IMG/VR virus record: IMGVR_UViG_3300037541_000522
Location: 33,812-97,811 of that record
Length of the DNA stretch: 64,000 nucleotides
Direction: 5' to 3' (one strand)
From: a virus
Below, in pieces: positions 23,654 to 31,621 of this stretch. The translations under genes and the position numbers were made by a program. A model generated the notes under the pieces. It saw only the letters and a program-made list of their open reading frames with translations. It made no database searches and was not told the origin of the DNA. How positions within the stretch are numbered: position 1 is the stretch's first letter; each line of letters opens with the position of its first letter.

Positions 23654-24110
23654 CCCCACTCCCTAAAGTGGCTTCATAGTGTCTTGTTACTATTGGGCGA
23701 CGGCCCGCAGGTCTAGAATGTCCAGTTACGTAGTCCACCATCACTAGTAACTTTTATCGCCCTGTTGCGCGGTATAGTCTAGGGATACGACTATGTAAGC
23801 GTGGCGGGAACTATTATATGCAGGTGCTCATTCCTGCTTGCTCTAGACTTCACTGTTCACGTTGTACAGTCGAATATCTTTACGGGGTACGACCCCAGCC
23901 TAGTCACCAGCCTAGAGTTTATAGGTTCAGCGTGAGCAGCGCAATTACGGATGTTGACTAGAAATAAGTTTTCCCAGTTCAGGCTTTAGAGTGCCTTATC
24001 GGGCTAGTCAACAACCATATTGAAACACACTGTGGTCTATACATACTTTCCTTGAGAGGTATGTGGTGTACCAGCCCTGATCTTTTTAGGGATTTTAATG
24101 TGCTTCAATA

Positions 24111-24197
24111 TGGTGGATGCGGATGGATTCGAACCACCAGCGTTTCTAGTGTCACGAGTTTACAGCCCGCTGCCGTCAACCATTTGGCTACGCATCC
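24111..24197 (-). tRNA. tRNA-Tyr (GUA), inside the large RNA
   Basis: Class II, loop CTGTAAA, acceptor GGATGCG, encoded ACCA. Its CCA end is also the first strand of a long downstream stem, so processing and folding compete. Confidence 0.93.
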
Positions 24198-24380
24198 ATA
24201 GTAAAGTATTTTGCTTACTGCCTGCTCGCGCATGAGTTAATCTTCCTGCCATATGATCCCGCTAAGGATCGGCTACGATTAACTTCAGCCCGCTTTAGGG
24301 ATATACCGGCCGGGTACCCTTATTTCTCTGGGCTGCAATGTCCTGTTTATTTCACCTAGGACGAACAAAATACTTAACTA

Positions 24381-24463
24381 TGGTGCCCTGGGACGGACTC
24401 GAACCGTCACGCTCGCGCACTGGCTTCTAAGACCAGCGTGTCTACCAATTCCACCACCTGGGC
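24381..24463 (-). tRNA. tRNA-Leu (UAG), inside the large RNA
   Basis: Class II, stem CTGGT/GCCAG, loop CTTAGAA, acceptor GCCCAGG, encoded ACCA. Confidence 0.93.
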
Positions 24464-24556
24464 ATGGTAACGATCTAAGGTTTTAATCGTTGTGGCTCAT
24501 GCACCCCAAGCTGACGCTTGTTGAGCTTTTGCGGTTTGTGCCGCCCCATATATAAT

Positions 24557-24585
24557 ATTATACAGTATTAGTTAGCGTGAATCAA
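24557..24585 (-). promoter_or_regulatory. Promoter of the large structured RNA
   Basis: TTGATT (24580-24585), 17-bp spacer, TATAAT (24557-24562). Transcription should begin near 24550. Confidence 0.8.
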
Positions 24586-24647
24586 GACAAGAAATTAAAC
24601 GGTAATAGTTGTATTGCTATTTCTTTCTTAATTCACACTATACACAT

Positions 24648-24676
24648 ATTATATCACGTTTACTGGTCTAGTGCAA
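24648..24676 (-). promoter_or_regulatory. Second upstream promoter
   Basis: TTGCAC (24671-24676), 17-bp spacer, TATAAT (24648-24653). With 24557-24585 it gives the large RNA two tandem promoters, consistent with high expression. Confidence 0.8.
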
Positions 24677-24678
24677 GT

Positions 24679-25680
24679 CTAAATTTTCATTTGCTTGACA
24701 AAAGCAGCCTGAGCAAGGTTTTTCTCTTTGGACTCTAGCATAATGTCGCTATACTCTAGAAAACTACCGGCCCACTCGTTACAAGCTAGGTTCCAGTAGT
24801 AGTCACTATGTGCACGCAATTTAGCTCGCGTGAATCCTTGTGTTAACAATTCCTGCAGGTTGGGTCGGGCATTGCGATCATGTTCGACTACAACATCTTC
24901 ACGACTCAAGCTGTAGTGGATTACTGGCCTAACACCTCGCCAAGATTCCCATAACCGCTGTACACGAGGATCGGTTGGCTCAATGTATTCCCCACTCATA
25001 ATCCAGTGATGGTGAATGTCTAGGACTAGTGCACAGTGATCTACTAGCTCTAGACTAGCATTAATACCCCAGCTAAACTCAGCGTTCTCAATGGTAAGCA
25101 CATTGCGAGCTTCACGACTAAGACGCTTAAGTGCTTGTTTGATACCTTCTGGACCTTGTTTGCCACCAATATGTACGTTGCACTTAAAGTCTTGAAATTC
25201 ACGACCATAACCCATGTAGCGAATAAGGTCTACATGATACTCAAACTCTTGAATAGAGTTTTCAACAACATTTGGGTTTTCACTAGCTAGTACACAAAAC
25301 TGACCGGGATGAAAACTAAGTCGAATATCGTGTTGTCTAGCTAGGTTGCCAATCATATCAAATCTAGCCTCTAGCTCGCGAACTACGTCTGGCTCCCAGT
25401 ACCACCACGACCAGTCGTCGTGGGTATATGCTGGAAGCAAGTCGCTGCTTAGGCGGAACATACGCTCTTGTGCTGGCTTTTTAGCTACCCACTCTAGTTG
25501 CCTGATTATGGCGTTAGTATTCTTGTCCAGAATACCCCATAGCTTGGCTACAGCTACATCTCGGGTCTGATTATTTAGCCAAGTAATTGTGGTAGTGCCG
25601 GTGTTTAGGCCTGGAGCTGCTTTGTCATGGCTTTCTTGAATCTTGCAAGCAAAACCAACTCTGGGGTGTTGTTTGAACAT
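24679..25680 (-). CDS. uvsE: UV damage endonuclease UvsE/UvdE
   Basis: 333 aa, a TIM-barrel nuclease. Recognisable blocks in order: RLSSDLLPAYTHDDW, LSFHPGQFCVLAS, CNVHIGGK, TIENAEFSWG, LDIHHHW, VIHYSLSRED and AHSDYYW, supplying the metal-binding His/Glu/Asp set. It nicks DNA 5' of UV photoproducts and related lesions. Its start overlaps the upstream stop. A light-exposed habitat would fit. Confidence 0.93.
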   Translation of the reverse strand: MFKQHPRVGFACKIQESHDKAAPGLNTGTTTITWLNNQTRDVAVAKLWGILDKNTNAIIRQLEWVAKKPAQERMFRLSSDLLPAYTHDDWSWWYWEPDVVRELEARFDMIGNLARQHDIRLSFHPGQFCVLASENPNVVENSIQEFEYHVDLIRYMGYGREFQDFKCNVHIGGKQGPEGIKQALKRLSREARNVLTIENAEFSWGINASLELVDHCALVLDIHHHWIMSGEYIEPTDPRVQRLWESWRGVRPVIHYSLSREDVVVEHDRNARPNLQELLTQGFTRAKLRAHSDYYWNLACNEWAGSFLEYSDIMLESKEKNLAQAAFVKQMKI

Positions 25681-25868
25681 TATCGTGTGTTTTTATAGTT
25701 ACGGACTGCTTCGGCGTCCAAGCTAGCATAGACTCTGAATTTGTCTTTGCCGACTTGGTCGTAGAGGTCGCTAGCCAGTTTGTACTGCTTTTCGGTGGTT
25801 TCAAGTCCCAGTGGCTCATATCTGCTCGCAAAACATTCCAACAAAAATTCACGGGTATAGCCTGCCAT
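25680..25868 (-). CDS. Hypothetical protein, 62 aa
   Basis: Start ATG 25868 (MAGYTREFLLECFASRYE); the longer frame crosses the promoter at 25893. Overlaps UvsE by one base. Helical; function unknown. Confidence 0.55.
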   Translation of the reverse strand: MAGYTREFLLECFASRYEPLGLETTEKQYKLASDLYDQVGKDKFRVYASLDAEAVRNYKNTR

Positions 25869-25892
25869 GTTTTCTTCTCCAAATGAAAAGAT

Positions 25893-25921
25893 ATTATAGC
25901 ACACCGTATCCACTAAGTCAA
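25893..25921 (-). promoter_or_regulatory. Sigma70-like promoter
   Basis: TTGACT (25916-25921), 17-bp spacer, TATAAT (25893-25898). Drives the 62-aa gene and UvsE. Confidence 0.8.
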
Positions 25922-26020
25922 GATTAAAAATAACCCAACTACACACCCCACAACAATAATTAGTCGCTCTACTACGGTAAAACTTCCACAATGTATAAAG
26001 TTGTGTAATCGGATATTCAT
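25913..26020 (-). CDS. Single-pass membrane miniprotein, 35 aa
   Basis: ATG 26020 behind GGAGTAGGCT, directly after the phosphoesterase stop. N-terminal 18 residues are polar and basic; the rest (RLIIVVGCVVGLFLILT) is one transmembrane helix. Its last codons contain the -35 box of the next promoter. Confidence 0.5.
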   Translation of the reverse strand: MNIRLHNFIHCGSFTVVERLIIVVGCVVGLFLILT

Positions 26021-26023
26021 AGC

Positions 26024-26881
26024 CTACTCCAAGTCAATCCAGACTTTACTGCTAGCCTGTTCAAAACGCTCAGCCTGTCGCTCGTAACCAGCATATCCAC
26101 GAGGATTACTTACCACACGGCAACTACCGATCTGGTAGTCATTCATCGAATGCACATGACCATGTGCCCATAGCTTAACCTGCGGATTGTCTAGGATGAT
26201 GTTAGTAAGATCACTGTAGTATGCATGGTTGATATAACCATGTACGTGCTCACGGTACTCACTAGCAATTGACTCGTAGCTAGGAGCATGGTGAGTCATC
26301 ACAATAGTTTTGTGGTTGGGGTAGGCTAGTAGAAATTCTTCTAGTCGAGCACGGCTATACCGGTGCTCTTGCTCACTATCACTAGGGGTGAACTTGTTAG
26401 TCCAGTAGCCACCACCAGCTCCCTCTACAAACCTAGCAGGCTCGTGTTTGATTACTTGGTAATCACTCATGAGTCCACCAATAGCATGGGCAACTGTGGG
26501 ATTGCCACGATCATTATCCGTCCACATGGTAGCGCCCCAGATCAGGTAATCTTCAATCTTAACATAACTGTTTTGTAGAATAGTTACGTTAGGGGGTAGA
26601 AGGGGTTCAATACGCTTACGCGCAGTTGAGAAATCATGCTGGTAGTACTCGTGATTGCCAAACACGTATAGGACCTGTGCATACTTAGGCAGTTGGGTAT
26701 CACAAAACTTGTGGTACGCATCTAGAGTACTCATACCACGACCCACATTGTGTGCTAGTCGGATATGTCCTGCCTCTAAGAGGTCACCGCATAGGAGCAG
26801 GAGATCACCACCCGGCAGGACTAGTGTGTCGTGTCCGGTATCAAAGTTAATGTGTAGGTCGCTAGCGATATGCACTCGCAT
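26024..26881 (-). CDS. Metallophosphoesterase, 285 aa
   Basis: Calcineurin-like fold. Metal ligands appear in IASDLHINF, LCGDLLEAG, VFGNHEYY, VMTHHAPS and WAHGHVHS. Longer than the 13244 enzyme and not its close paralog. The promoter at 26912-26940 carries the GACCCTAAA motif. Possible DNA or nucleotide phosphatase; substrate unknown. Confidence 0.85.
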   Translation of the reverse strand: MRVHIASDLHINFDTGHDTLVLPGGDLLLLCGDLLEAGHIRLAHNVGRGMSTLDAYHKFCDTQLPKYAQVLYVFGNHEYYQHDFSTARKRIEPLLPPNVTILQNSYVKIEDYLIWGATMWTDNDRGNPTVAHAIGGLMSDYQVIKHEPARFVEGAGGGYWTNKFTPSDSEQEHRYSRARLEEFLLAYPNHKTIVMTHHAPSYESIASEYREHVHGYINHAYYSDLTNIILDNPQVKLWAHGHVHSMNDYQIGSCRVVSNPRGYAGYERQAERFEQASSKVWIDLE

Positions 26882-26911
26882 GATGTTCTCTGTGTGAATT
26901 ATTTATAAAAT

Positions 26912-26940
26912 ATTATATAATTTTTGAGATTTAGGGTCAA
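26912..26940 (-). promoter_or_regulatory. Promoter overlapped by the GACCCTAAA motif
   Basis: TTGACC (26935-26940), 17-bp spacer, TATAAT (26912-26917); reads TTGACCCTAAATC at the -35 end. Confidence 0.85.
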
Positions 26941-26952
26941 GATAGAAATCTT

Positions 26953-27027
26953 TGGCCCGGCCGGAGGGAATCGAACCCCCATTCGCACTTTAGAAGAATG
27001 CTGTCCTATCCGTTGAACGACGGCCAG
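26953..27027 (-). tRNA. tRNA-Arg (UCU)
   Basis: Stem GCATT/AGTGC, loop CTTCTAA, acceptor CTGGCCG/CGGCCGG, encoded GCCA. Decodes AGA/AGG. Confidence 0.9.
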
Positions 27028-27031
27028 TGTT

Positions 27032-27259
27032 TTACATACCAGCTATATCCCTGCATACACTACAAATGGGATTTTGATCTAGGTCTAGGATTAGTCGCTT
27101 AGACCAGATGTTACAGTGTGTACACTGCTCTATGCCAATGTCCATTTCTAGTATACTTTCGTAGTCTAGGTCAAGTTCATTGCATACTTTTTTAAGCGGC
27201 ACACGGGTACGCTCTAGGCGTTTAACCAGCTCACTTAGTTTCAGGCTTCCAGCGGTCAT
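27032..27259 (-). CDS. Zinc-ribbon small protein, about 75 aa
   Basis: ATG 27259 (MTAGSLKLSELVKRLE) preferred; a TTG at 27283 would add eight residues. The N-terminal half is helical (HTH-like: VPLKKVCNELDLDYESIL). The C-terminus has CTHC and CSVC, a zinc ribbon. Overlaps the MazZ-like gene end. Likely nucleic-acid binding. Confidence 0.55.
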   Translation of the reverse strand: MTAGSLKLSELVKRLERTRVPLKKVCNELDLDYESILEMDIGIEQCTHCNIWSKRLILDLDQNPICSVCRDIAGM

Positions 27260-27686
27260 CGAGTTCACGGTGTGTTTTTTCAAATTCTAGGAGGAACATA
27301 ATGCAACACATAGCATGAGCTAGGTGGCTTAGTCCCGATTCAGGGTCACGATCTTCGCCGTCTTGAAAAGCTAGGATGTGACGTAGTGCTGCACTAAGTG
27401 GACGAGACCACTCAAATCCGCCACGCCAATTATGTGCAGCGTACTTCTCTTTGCCAAAGGCTAGTACCATAGCAGTTTGATGTAGTGCTTCACTGCTGAG
27501 TAGGCTCATAGGAGCCTTATAACTATCGTACTTTAGTGCAGTACCTTGCGGTTTTGGTGTAGCCTCTTGCCAAGCAGGCTTACTCCAGCCAGGCCCAAAA
27601 AACTGATTTGTTTCTATAGCCTGCTTCATTTTGTCTACTTCTTCTTGCGAGTATAGTGGTGTTTGTGTAAAATTTATAGTTGTCAT
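27231..27686 (-). CDS. dATP/dGTP pyrophosphohydrolase-like protein (MazZ/DUF5664 type)
   Basis: 151 aa from ATG 27686 (MTTINFTQTPLYS). KYDSYKAPMSLLSSEAL, FGKEKYAAHNWRGG and LRHILAFQDGEDRDPESGLSHLAHAMCC follow the all-alpha MazG-like NTP pyrophosphatase pattern seen in dATP/dGTP diphosphohydrolases. It probably adjusts the nucleotide pool. MazZ proteins belong to the 2-aminoadenine pathway, but no PurZ is visible here. Confidence 0.75.
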   Translation of the reverse strand: MTTINFTQTPLYSQEEVDKMKQAIETNQFFGPGWSKPAWQEATPKPQGTALKYDSYKAPMSLLSSEALHQTAMVLAFGKEKYAAHNWRGGFEWSRPLSAALRHILAFQDGEDRDPESGLSHLAHAMCCIMFLLEFEKTHRELDDRWKPETK

Positions 27687-27705
27687 GGTTGTAGTATAGA
27701 CAAAG

Positions 27706-27736
27706 GCGGCCAAGTCTCGTAGGAGAACTTGGCCGC
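27706..27736 (-). promoter_or_regulatory. Leader hairpin before the MazZ-like gene
   Basis: Perfect 10-bp stem GCGGCCAAGT/ACTTGGCCGC in the 200-nt leader between the promoter at 27894 and ATG 27686, followed by CTTTGTC. Could be an attenuator or an RNA-stability element. The leader also holds an open frame of about 47 codons without a ribosome site. Confidence 0.55.
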
Positions 27737-27893
27737 GGGAACACACTTACCTGTACACAGGACTTATAGTGTAGCATCCAACTTGTACCTCCAAGCCGTG
27801 TACGGCCCAGATTATATAGTGGATTAAGGCATTTGAGTTGTTTCTTGCAACTAGCAGTTCGTGGTCAAATCCTTGAACACCACGCAAAGTAAT

Positions 27894-27922
27894 ATTATAG
27901 CATTTGTGGAAGATTATGTCAA
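27894..27922 (-). promoter_or_regulatory. Sigma70-like promoter, near consensus
   Basis: TTGACA (27917-27922), 17-bp spacer, TATAAT (27894-27899). Confidence 0.85.
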
Positions 27923-27924
27923 CG

Positions 27925-28107
27925 CTACTTTTTTGGTGGTTTAAATAGTGCGGGAACCTGCTGTTCACGACGAACCGCAAGTGTTTCTATAAGTTCATTT
28001 ACTTTAGGACTAGTTTCTATGGTGTGTTCTCTATTATACTTTAAATACGTAGGAAGCAATTCTTGTCTAATAACCTGTTCTAGGTTTTTAGTGTAATCTG
28101 TTTGCAT
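27925..28107 (-). CDS. Hypothetical protein, 60 aa
   Basis: ATG 28107 (MQTDYTKNLEQVIRQELL) with GGAGGATTTACT upstream, a strong ribosome site. First leftward gene from the divergent region. Helical with a basic tail (LFKPPKK). Confidence 0.6.
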   Translation of the reverse strand: MQTDYTKNLEQVIRQELLPTYLKYNREHTIETSPKVNELIETLAVRREQQVPALFKPPKK

Positions 28108-28131
28108 AGTAAATCCTCCACAATTTTTATA

Positions 28132-28161
28132 ATTATAGCACTCTAGCAGAACCTTGTGCAA
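28132..28161 (-). promoter_or_regulatory. Leftward promoter of the divergent region
   Basis: TTGCAC (28156-28161), 18-bp spacer, TATAAT (28132-28137). Confidence 0.75.
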
Positions 28162-28206
28162 CACAAAATTTTTATTGCCCATCAAAGACCTGGTTATATT
28201 TCGGAC

Positions 28207-28235
28207 TTGATTTATTTTTGTTGATAGAGTATAAT
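28207..28235 (+). promoter_or_regulatory. Rightward promoter of the divergent region
   Basis: TTGATT (28207-28212), 17-bp spacer, TATAAT (28230-28235). With 28132-28161 it forms the divide between the leftward and rightward blocks. Confidence 0.8.
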
Positions 28236-28300
28236 ATATAATCTAGTCATTACTTTTTAGGCTAGAACCCATTAATAACCTTTACCAAATCACACCAAAA

Positions 28301-28447
28301 ATGCAAATCGTAAAAATGGATAAAGTGCCGCTTCTAGCTAACGAATTCCTATTCTATCTAGACGCATGGCTTCATTGTTACAAAAATCAAATTGATCTTA
28401 ACCGAATCCAACGAAAGAACTGGCAAGTATGGCAAATTGTAGACTAA
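28301..28447 (+). CDS. Small hypothetical protein, 48 aa
   Basis: First frame after the rightward promoter: MQIVKMDKVPLLANEFLFYL to VWQIVD. No clear ribosome site (ACCAAAA), so the call is tentative. Amino-acid make-up is protein-like. Confidence 0.45.
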   Translation: MQIVKMDKVPLLANEFLFYLDAWLHCYKNQIDLNRIQRKNWQVWQIVD

Positions 28448-28486
28448 ACTAGTGTGTGATTTGAGCAATCCACCAAGGAGGCTCAA

Positions 28487-28912
28487 ATGAAAAAGTTTTT
28501 TGTTGTGTTGTGTGGCGCAGTGCTAATTTCTGCTGCTGGGGCAAAGCCCACGGATCCAGAAACACAGTGCTTGGCCCGTAATGTTTACCACGAAGCTCGT
28601 GGTGAATCTTGGCAGGGTAAGATGGCAGTGGCTATAACTACCATAAATCGTACTAATCACTGGCAGTTTCCTAAAACTATTTGTAAAGTAGTTTATCAAC
28701 CCGGACAGTTTCACTGGACTAGAAACAAACATCTTAGGATAACTGATATACCGGCTTGGAATGATAGCATCCTAGTAGCACTTATTGCACAAGAGTTTGC
28801 ACATGAGTATGCAAAACACTTTCCTGCACTATACTTTCACAATCACACAGTTCGTCCACGTTGGCAACACCGCAAGCTGGCTACTATAGGTCGGCACACA
28901 TTTTACCACTAA
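28487..28912 (+). CDS. Secreted cell-wall hydrolase, SleB/Hydrolase_2 family
   Basis: 141 aa, AAGGAGG ribosome site. Signal peptide MKKFFVVLCGAVLISAAGA, then ARNVYHEARGESWQGKMAVA with the catalytic Glu and RTNHWQFPKTIC, as in SleB-type hydrolases. It cuts peptidoglycan outside the membrane, so it is the probable endolysin (Sec-exported). Followed at once by ThyX. Confidence 0.88.
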   Translation: MKKFFVVLCGAVLISAAGAKPTDPETQCLARNVYHEARGESWQGKMAVAITTINRTNHWQFPKTICKVVYQPGQFHWTRNKHLRITDIPAWNDSILVALIAQEFAHEYAKHFPALYFHNHTVRPRWQHRKLATIGRHTFYH

Positions 28913-28913
28913 A

Positions 28914-29813
28914 ATGAGCAATATAAAAGCTACTATTATCAGGGACAGTGTATATACTCCCACTAAGTCCAGAATTACTACATTTGAAATTGAGTACCCA
29001 CGCTTTATCCTAGCTGAGTTTAATACTCACCGTATGCTATCGCGCAATACAGCTAGTTCGCGTGCAATTCCTGTACAAAAAATGCACGAACACATTCGTG
29101 ATAACACTGCGGTTCCTGTGGTTTGGGGTCAAAATAAAGCAGGCATGCAAGCAGATGAAGAAATACTGCCAGATATGCAAAACTATGCTAGGCTAACTTG
29201 GATGGAAGCTCGAGATAGTGCTATTCGCTACAGCAGGTTACTAGCAGATTTTGATGTACACAAGCAGATTACTAACCGGCTCACAGAGCCATTTCAAATT
29301 GTTAAAACTGTAGTAACTGCGACGGAGTGGGAAAACTTCTTCTGGCTACGAGACCATGAGATGGCACAGCCTGAGTTTAAGGAACTTGCCCATCAAATGC
29401 ATGAACTGTACCGCGCATCACAACCTCAAGCACTACAACCGGACGAATGGCACCTACCCTATGTTCGTACAACTCGTGCTGCTAATCATACGCAGATGTT
29501 TATTGATGAACAAACAGGCCTAGAAATCAAGCTGGCCGACGCTATCAAGATTAGTGCTAGTTGTTGTGCACAGGTAAGCTATCGCAAGCAGGATACCTCA
29601 CTAGACAAAGCTATTCGTATCTATGATCAATTAGTAGAATCTAAACCCGCACACGCTAGTCCAGTTGAACATCAGGCTACTCCTATTACGCAGTGGGATA
29701 CCCTAGAGCGTATTGGTGTATCGCATCAGGATCGATATGGTCAGCTATGGTCGGGCAACTTCTGCGGTTGGGTTCAATACCGCAAACTTATTCCAGGAGA
29801 AGCAAAGTGGTAA
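28914..29813 (+). CDS. thyX: Flavin-dependent thymidylate synthase
   Basis: 299 aa. NTHRMLSRNTASSRAIP carries the ThyX signature (R/T-H-R-x-x-S-x-N-x-x-S-x-R). The N-terminal ATIIRDSVY and C-terminal SPVEHQATP and GNFCGWVQYRK fit the long phage form. Makes dTMP with FAD and methylene-THF, supplying thymidine for phage DNA. Confidence 0.88.
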   Translation: MSNIKATIIRDSVYTPTKSRITTFEIEYPRFILAEFNTHRMLSRNTASSRAIPVQKMHEHIRDNTAVPVVWGQNKAGMQADEEILPDMQNYARLTWMEARDSAIRYSRLLADFDVHKQITNRLTEPFQIVKTVVTATEWENFFWLRDHEMAQPEFKELAHQMHELYRASQPQALQPDEWHLPYVRTTRAANHTQMFIDEQTGLEIKLADAIKISASCCAQVSYRKQDTSLDKAIRIYDQLVESKPAHASPVEHQATPITQWDTLERIGVSHQDRYGQLWSGNFCGWVQYRKLIPGEAKW

Positions 29814-30007
29814 AAAATATTGGATTTAATTTATTAGCCCTATTACTTTTTCTACCACTACTAGTAGGCGTGGTTGATTTGTGGGCACTAATTATGCTGG
29901 ACACTACATTTATTGTGGAATGGGATTCTCAAAAGTTTACGGGTGCTTGGTTGCTTAGCATTGCTGGTGTTTTTGTTAAAATTGCACATACCTGGAGTAA
30001 GGCATAA
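29807..30007 (+). CDS. Small membrane protein, two TM segments; holin candidate
   Basis: GTG 29807 overlaps the ThyX end, with GGAGAAGCAAA upstream. 66 aa: helix 1 about residues 5-28 (LLALLLFLPLLVGVVDLWAL), helix 2 about 45-62 (AWLLSIAGVFVKIA), charged end. Size and topology fit a class II holin, and the hydrolase is one gene away, but no direct proof. Confidence 0.5.
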   Translation: MVKNIGFNLLALLLFLPLLVGVVDLWALIMLDTTFIVEWDSQKFTGAWLLSIAGVFVKIAHTWSKA

Positions 30008-30786
30008 TGAGAACCCACTATTGGTCGTGTACACCACTAGCGGACAGGATTCGTGGTACACTTAAGCCCACAGCCTTGGGCTGGGACGAGTGGGAAGGCT
30101 GGAAGGTAGAAGCTAAGCAAAAACATCCCCTACGCTACTGGATTGCCGAAACACTTCTAGATAAGGTACAAGCCACCATCCACTGGGTTCCGGATCGGAT
30201 TGATAGCCTAGTATACTGGGTGTACACTCGCTGGCAGAGACCAACACACGTGCTCAGATCACACAAGGAACACATCCGGCCCGGAACAGGCTGGGACTTC
30301 TGTGATCGTCTCCTACCCTGTGTAATGAGTGAGCTGGTCGACTTTGTAGAGATTGATAAAGCACTGGATCAAGTTCGCTGGGATCGGGAGGCCGGTAAAC
30401 GGTATCAGGCACCGTGGTGGTTGTTCAAGTGGCCATACCCTCGTGGCTGGCGGTGTCCCAAAGCAGGTCTTGACTACCTAGACTGGGAGATCCAACTGGG
30501 TTCGGAGAGTCCAGATCAAGCTCACGCTGCACAAGAGCTTAAAGAACTCTACCTTTGGTGGACTCAGGCGCGACCCAACCGGCCTGATCCCTACGAGGTC
30601 ACCGGCTGGAACAAATGGTCGGCAAGTCAAAAGGGGCTAGGCTTTACTAGTCGTGAGTTTGATCCTGATACCAAGGCTCAAGTTGAACAAATGCTAGACG
30701 AGCTTAACAGGCTAGAGATGGCCTATCTAGCCGAAGATAAGCAGCAGCTTCATCGTGTAGTTGATATTTACAGGAGACTGTGGTGA
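30007..30786 (+). CDS. Trp-rich conserved phage protein, 259 aa
   Basis: Very rich in W, R and P (YWIAETLLDKVQATIHWVPD, WWLFKWPYPRGWRCPKAG). Overlaps neighbours by one base and four bases. I recall similar proteins in other large phages, function unknown. Confidence 0.6.
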   Translation: MRTHYWSCTPLADRIRGTLKPTALGWDEWEGWKVEAKQKHPLRYWIAETLLDKVQATIHWVPDRIDSLVYWVYTRWQRPTHVLRSHKEHIRPGTGWDFCDRLLPCVMSELVDFVEIDKALDQVRWDREAGKRYQAPWWLFKWPYPRGWRCPKAGLDYLDWEIQLGSESPDQAHAAQELKELYLWWTQARPNRPDPYEVTGWNKWSASQKGLGFTSREFDPDTKAQVEQMLDELNRLEMAYLAEDKQQLHRVVDIYRRLW

Positions 30787-31151
30787 ACATAGTACTATAT
30801 ACCCGAGACTTTGAGCCTATCACAATCCTTGACCTGCCCACTTGGTTAATCGAACAAATGGAAAAACAGGGCCGAGTACGGGTAGCGGTACAAGAGCCGG
30901 CCACTACCCAGTGGATGACAGATGCAGACTCCAGCACCCCCCACCAGCCAAAAACTGTGGTCCTAGAGTGCTACAGGCTGCGCTGGAGTGACGGCTCTCA
31001 AAAACCTATTATTGTTACCCAAGACGACGAGCTAGCACTTACCCTTAGACCCGACTGGCTGCCAGGACAACGTGCTAGTATCAACAACTACAAGCAAACT
31101 ATTAATAACCTTGTTTATATGCTTAAAAAGGCAATGAATCGCAATGACTGA
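30783..31151 (+). CDS. Conserved hypothetical phage protein, 122 aa
   Basis: GTG 30783 chosen because GGAG lies six bases before it (GTG 30780 is the alternative). Begins VNIVLYTRDFEPITILDLP. Beta-rich first half, helical tail. Function unknown. Confidence 0.6.
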   Translation: MNIVLYTRDFEPITILDLPTWLIEQMEKQGRVRVAVQEPATTQWMTDADSSTPHQPKTVVLECYRLRWSDGSQKPIIVTQDDELALTLRPDWLPGQRASINNYKQTINNLVYMLKKAMNRND

Positions 31152-31350
31152 AAAACTTACTTGGAAGATCCTACTTGGCAACACTTGGATTCTGGTAGAT
31201 ACCATGAACCGTATTCAAGCACAGGTAATGCGACCTGGTGTGCATAGTAGGGACTGGATTGCTATGGCTGAGGGTCGTAGCCTAGGCCGATTCCTAAACC
31301 CGGATGAAGGCAAACTCCTAGTAGAACAAACCTTAGGAATTCGCACTTGA
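31144..31350 (+). CDS. Hypothetical protein, 68 aa
   Basis: Begins MTEKLTWKILLGNTWILVDT. Overlaps the previous gene by 8 bases. Contains the start of the next promoter in its end. Function unknown. Confidence 0.55.
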   Translation: MTEKLTWKILLGNTWILVDTMNRIQAQVMRPGVHSRDWIAMAEGRSLGRFLNPDEGKLLVEQTLGIRT

Positions 31351-31375
31351 TTGTGTGCGACTAACTGTGTATAAT
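31347..31375 (+). promoter_or_regulatory. Sigma70-like promoter
   Basis: TTGATT (31347-31352), 17-bp spacer, TATAAT (31370-31375). Confidence 0.8.
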
Positions 31376-31402
31376 ATATTCTTTGCAAAATTAAAAAAGG
31401 CA

Positions 31403-31621
31403 ATGACTACAATGTTTTTCTGCGTTAATCCACAGTGTCAAGATGATGTGCCCCGTGAGCGGTATCTCCACATTAGTAAACTGTGCATGGTGTGTGGTGA
31501 AAAACGAGCACGCCAACAAACACACTGCGTAGTTCCGCTCGCTAAAGGTGCTTATCAGCCTATTATTAATCCCGAACTGCTCAAGGGTCTTGGCAAGTAT
31601 CACAACATGGAAACGGTATGA
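31403..31621 (+). CDS. Small zinc-finger protein, DksA/TraR-like
   Basis: ATG 31403 after AAAAAAGG; upstream in-frame codons lie in the promoter. 72 aa. CVNPQC and CMVCGEKRARQQ form a four-cysteine finger with the spacing and following basic helix of DksA/TraR zinc fingers. It may modulate RNA polymerase. Confidence 0.55.
   Translation: MTTMFFCVNPQCQDDVPRERYLHISKLCMVCGEKRARQQTHCVVPLAKGAYQPIINPELLKGLGKYHNMETV

Larger units (their letters stand above)
23612..24550 (-). ncRNA. Large structured RNA (about 940 nt) with two embedded tRNAs; GOLLD/ROOL-like context
   Basis: No coding frame fills this stretch. It has its own promoter (24557-24585) and a strong terminator (23612-23653). The leftward RNA contains tRNA-Leu and tRNA-Tyr plus long stems: AAGTATTTTG/CAAAATACTT closing 24204-24375, a 15-of-16 bp stem 24099-24114 with 24014-24029, and GTTGACTAG/CTAGTCAAC closing 23953-24012, each with nested hairpins. 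Giant ornate phage RNAs named GOLLD and ROOL are known next to or containing tRNAs. Membership is inferred from size, folding and context only. Confidence 0.7.

Noticed and set aside
23640-24400. Group I intron or RNase P RNA in the large structured region
   Set aside because: I could not find the group I P/Q/R/S core in order, nor the RNase P universal core; both tRNAs are uninterrupted.
27231-27686. 2-aminoadenine (Z) genome
   Set aside because: A MazZ-like protein alone is not enough; no PurZ or DatZ gene is visible in the window.
27747-27980. Leftward frame of up to 77 aa upstream of the MazZ-like gene
   Set aside because: It crosses a near-consensus promoter. The part after the RNA start (about 47 codons from TTG 27887) has protein-like residues but no ribosome site, so it is noted only as a leader frame.
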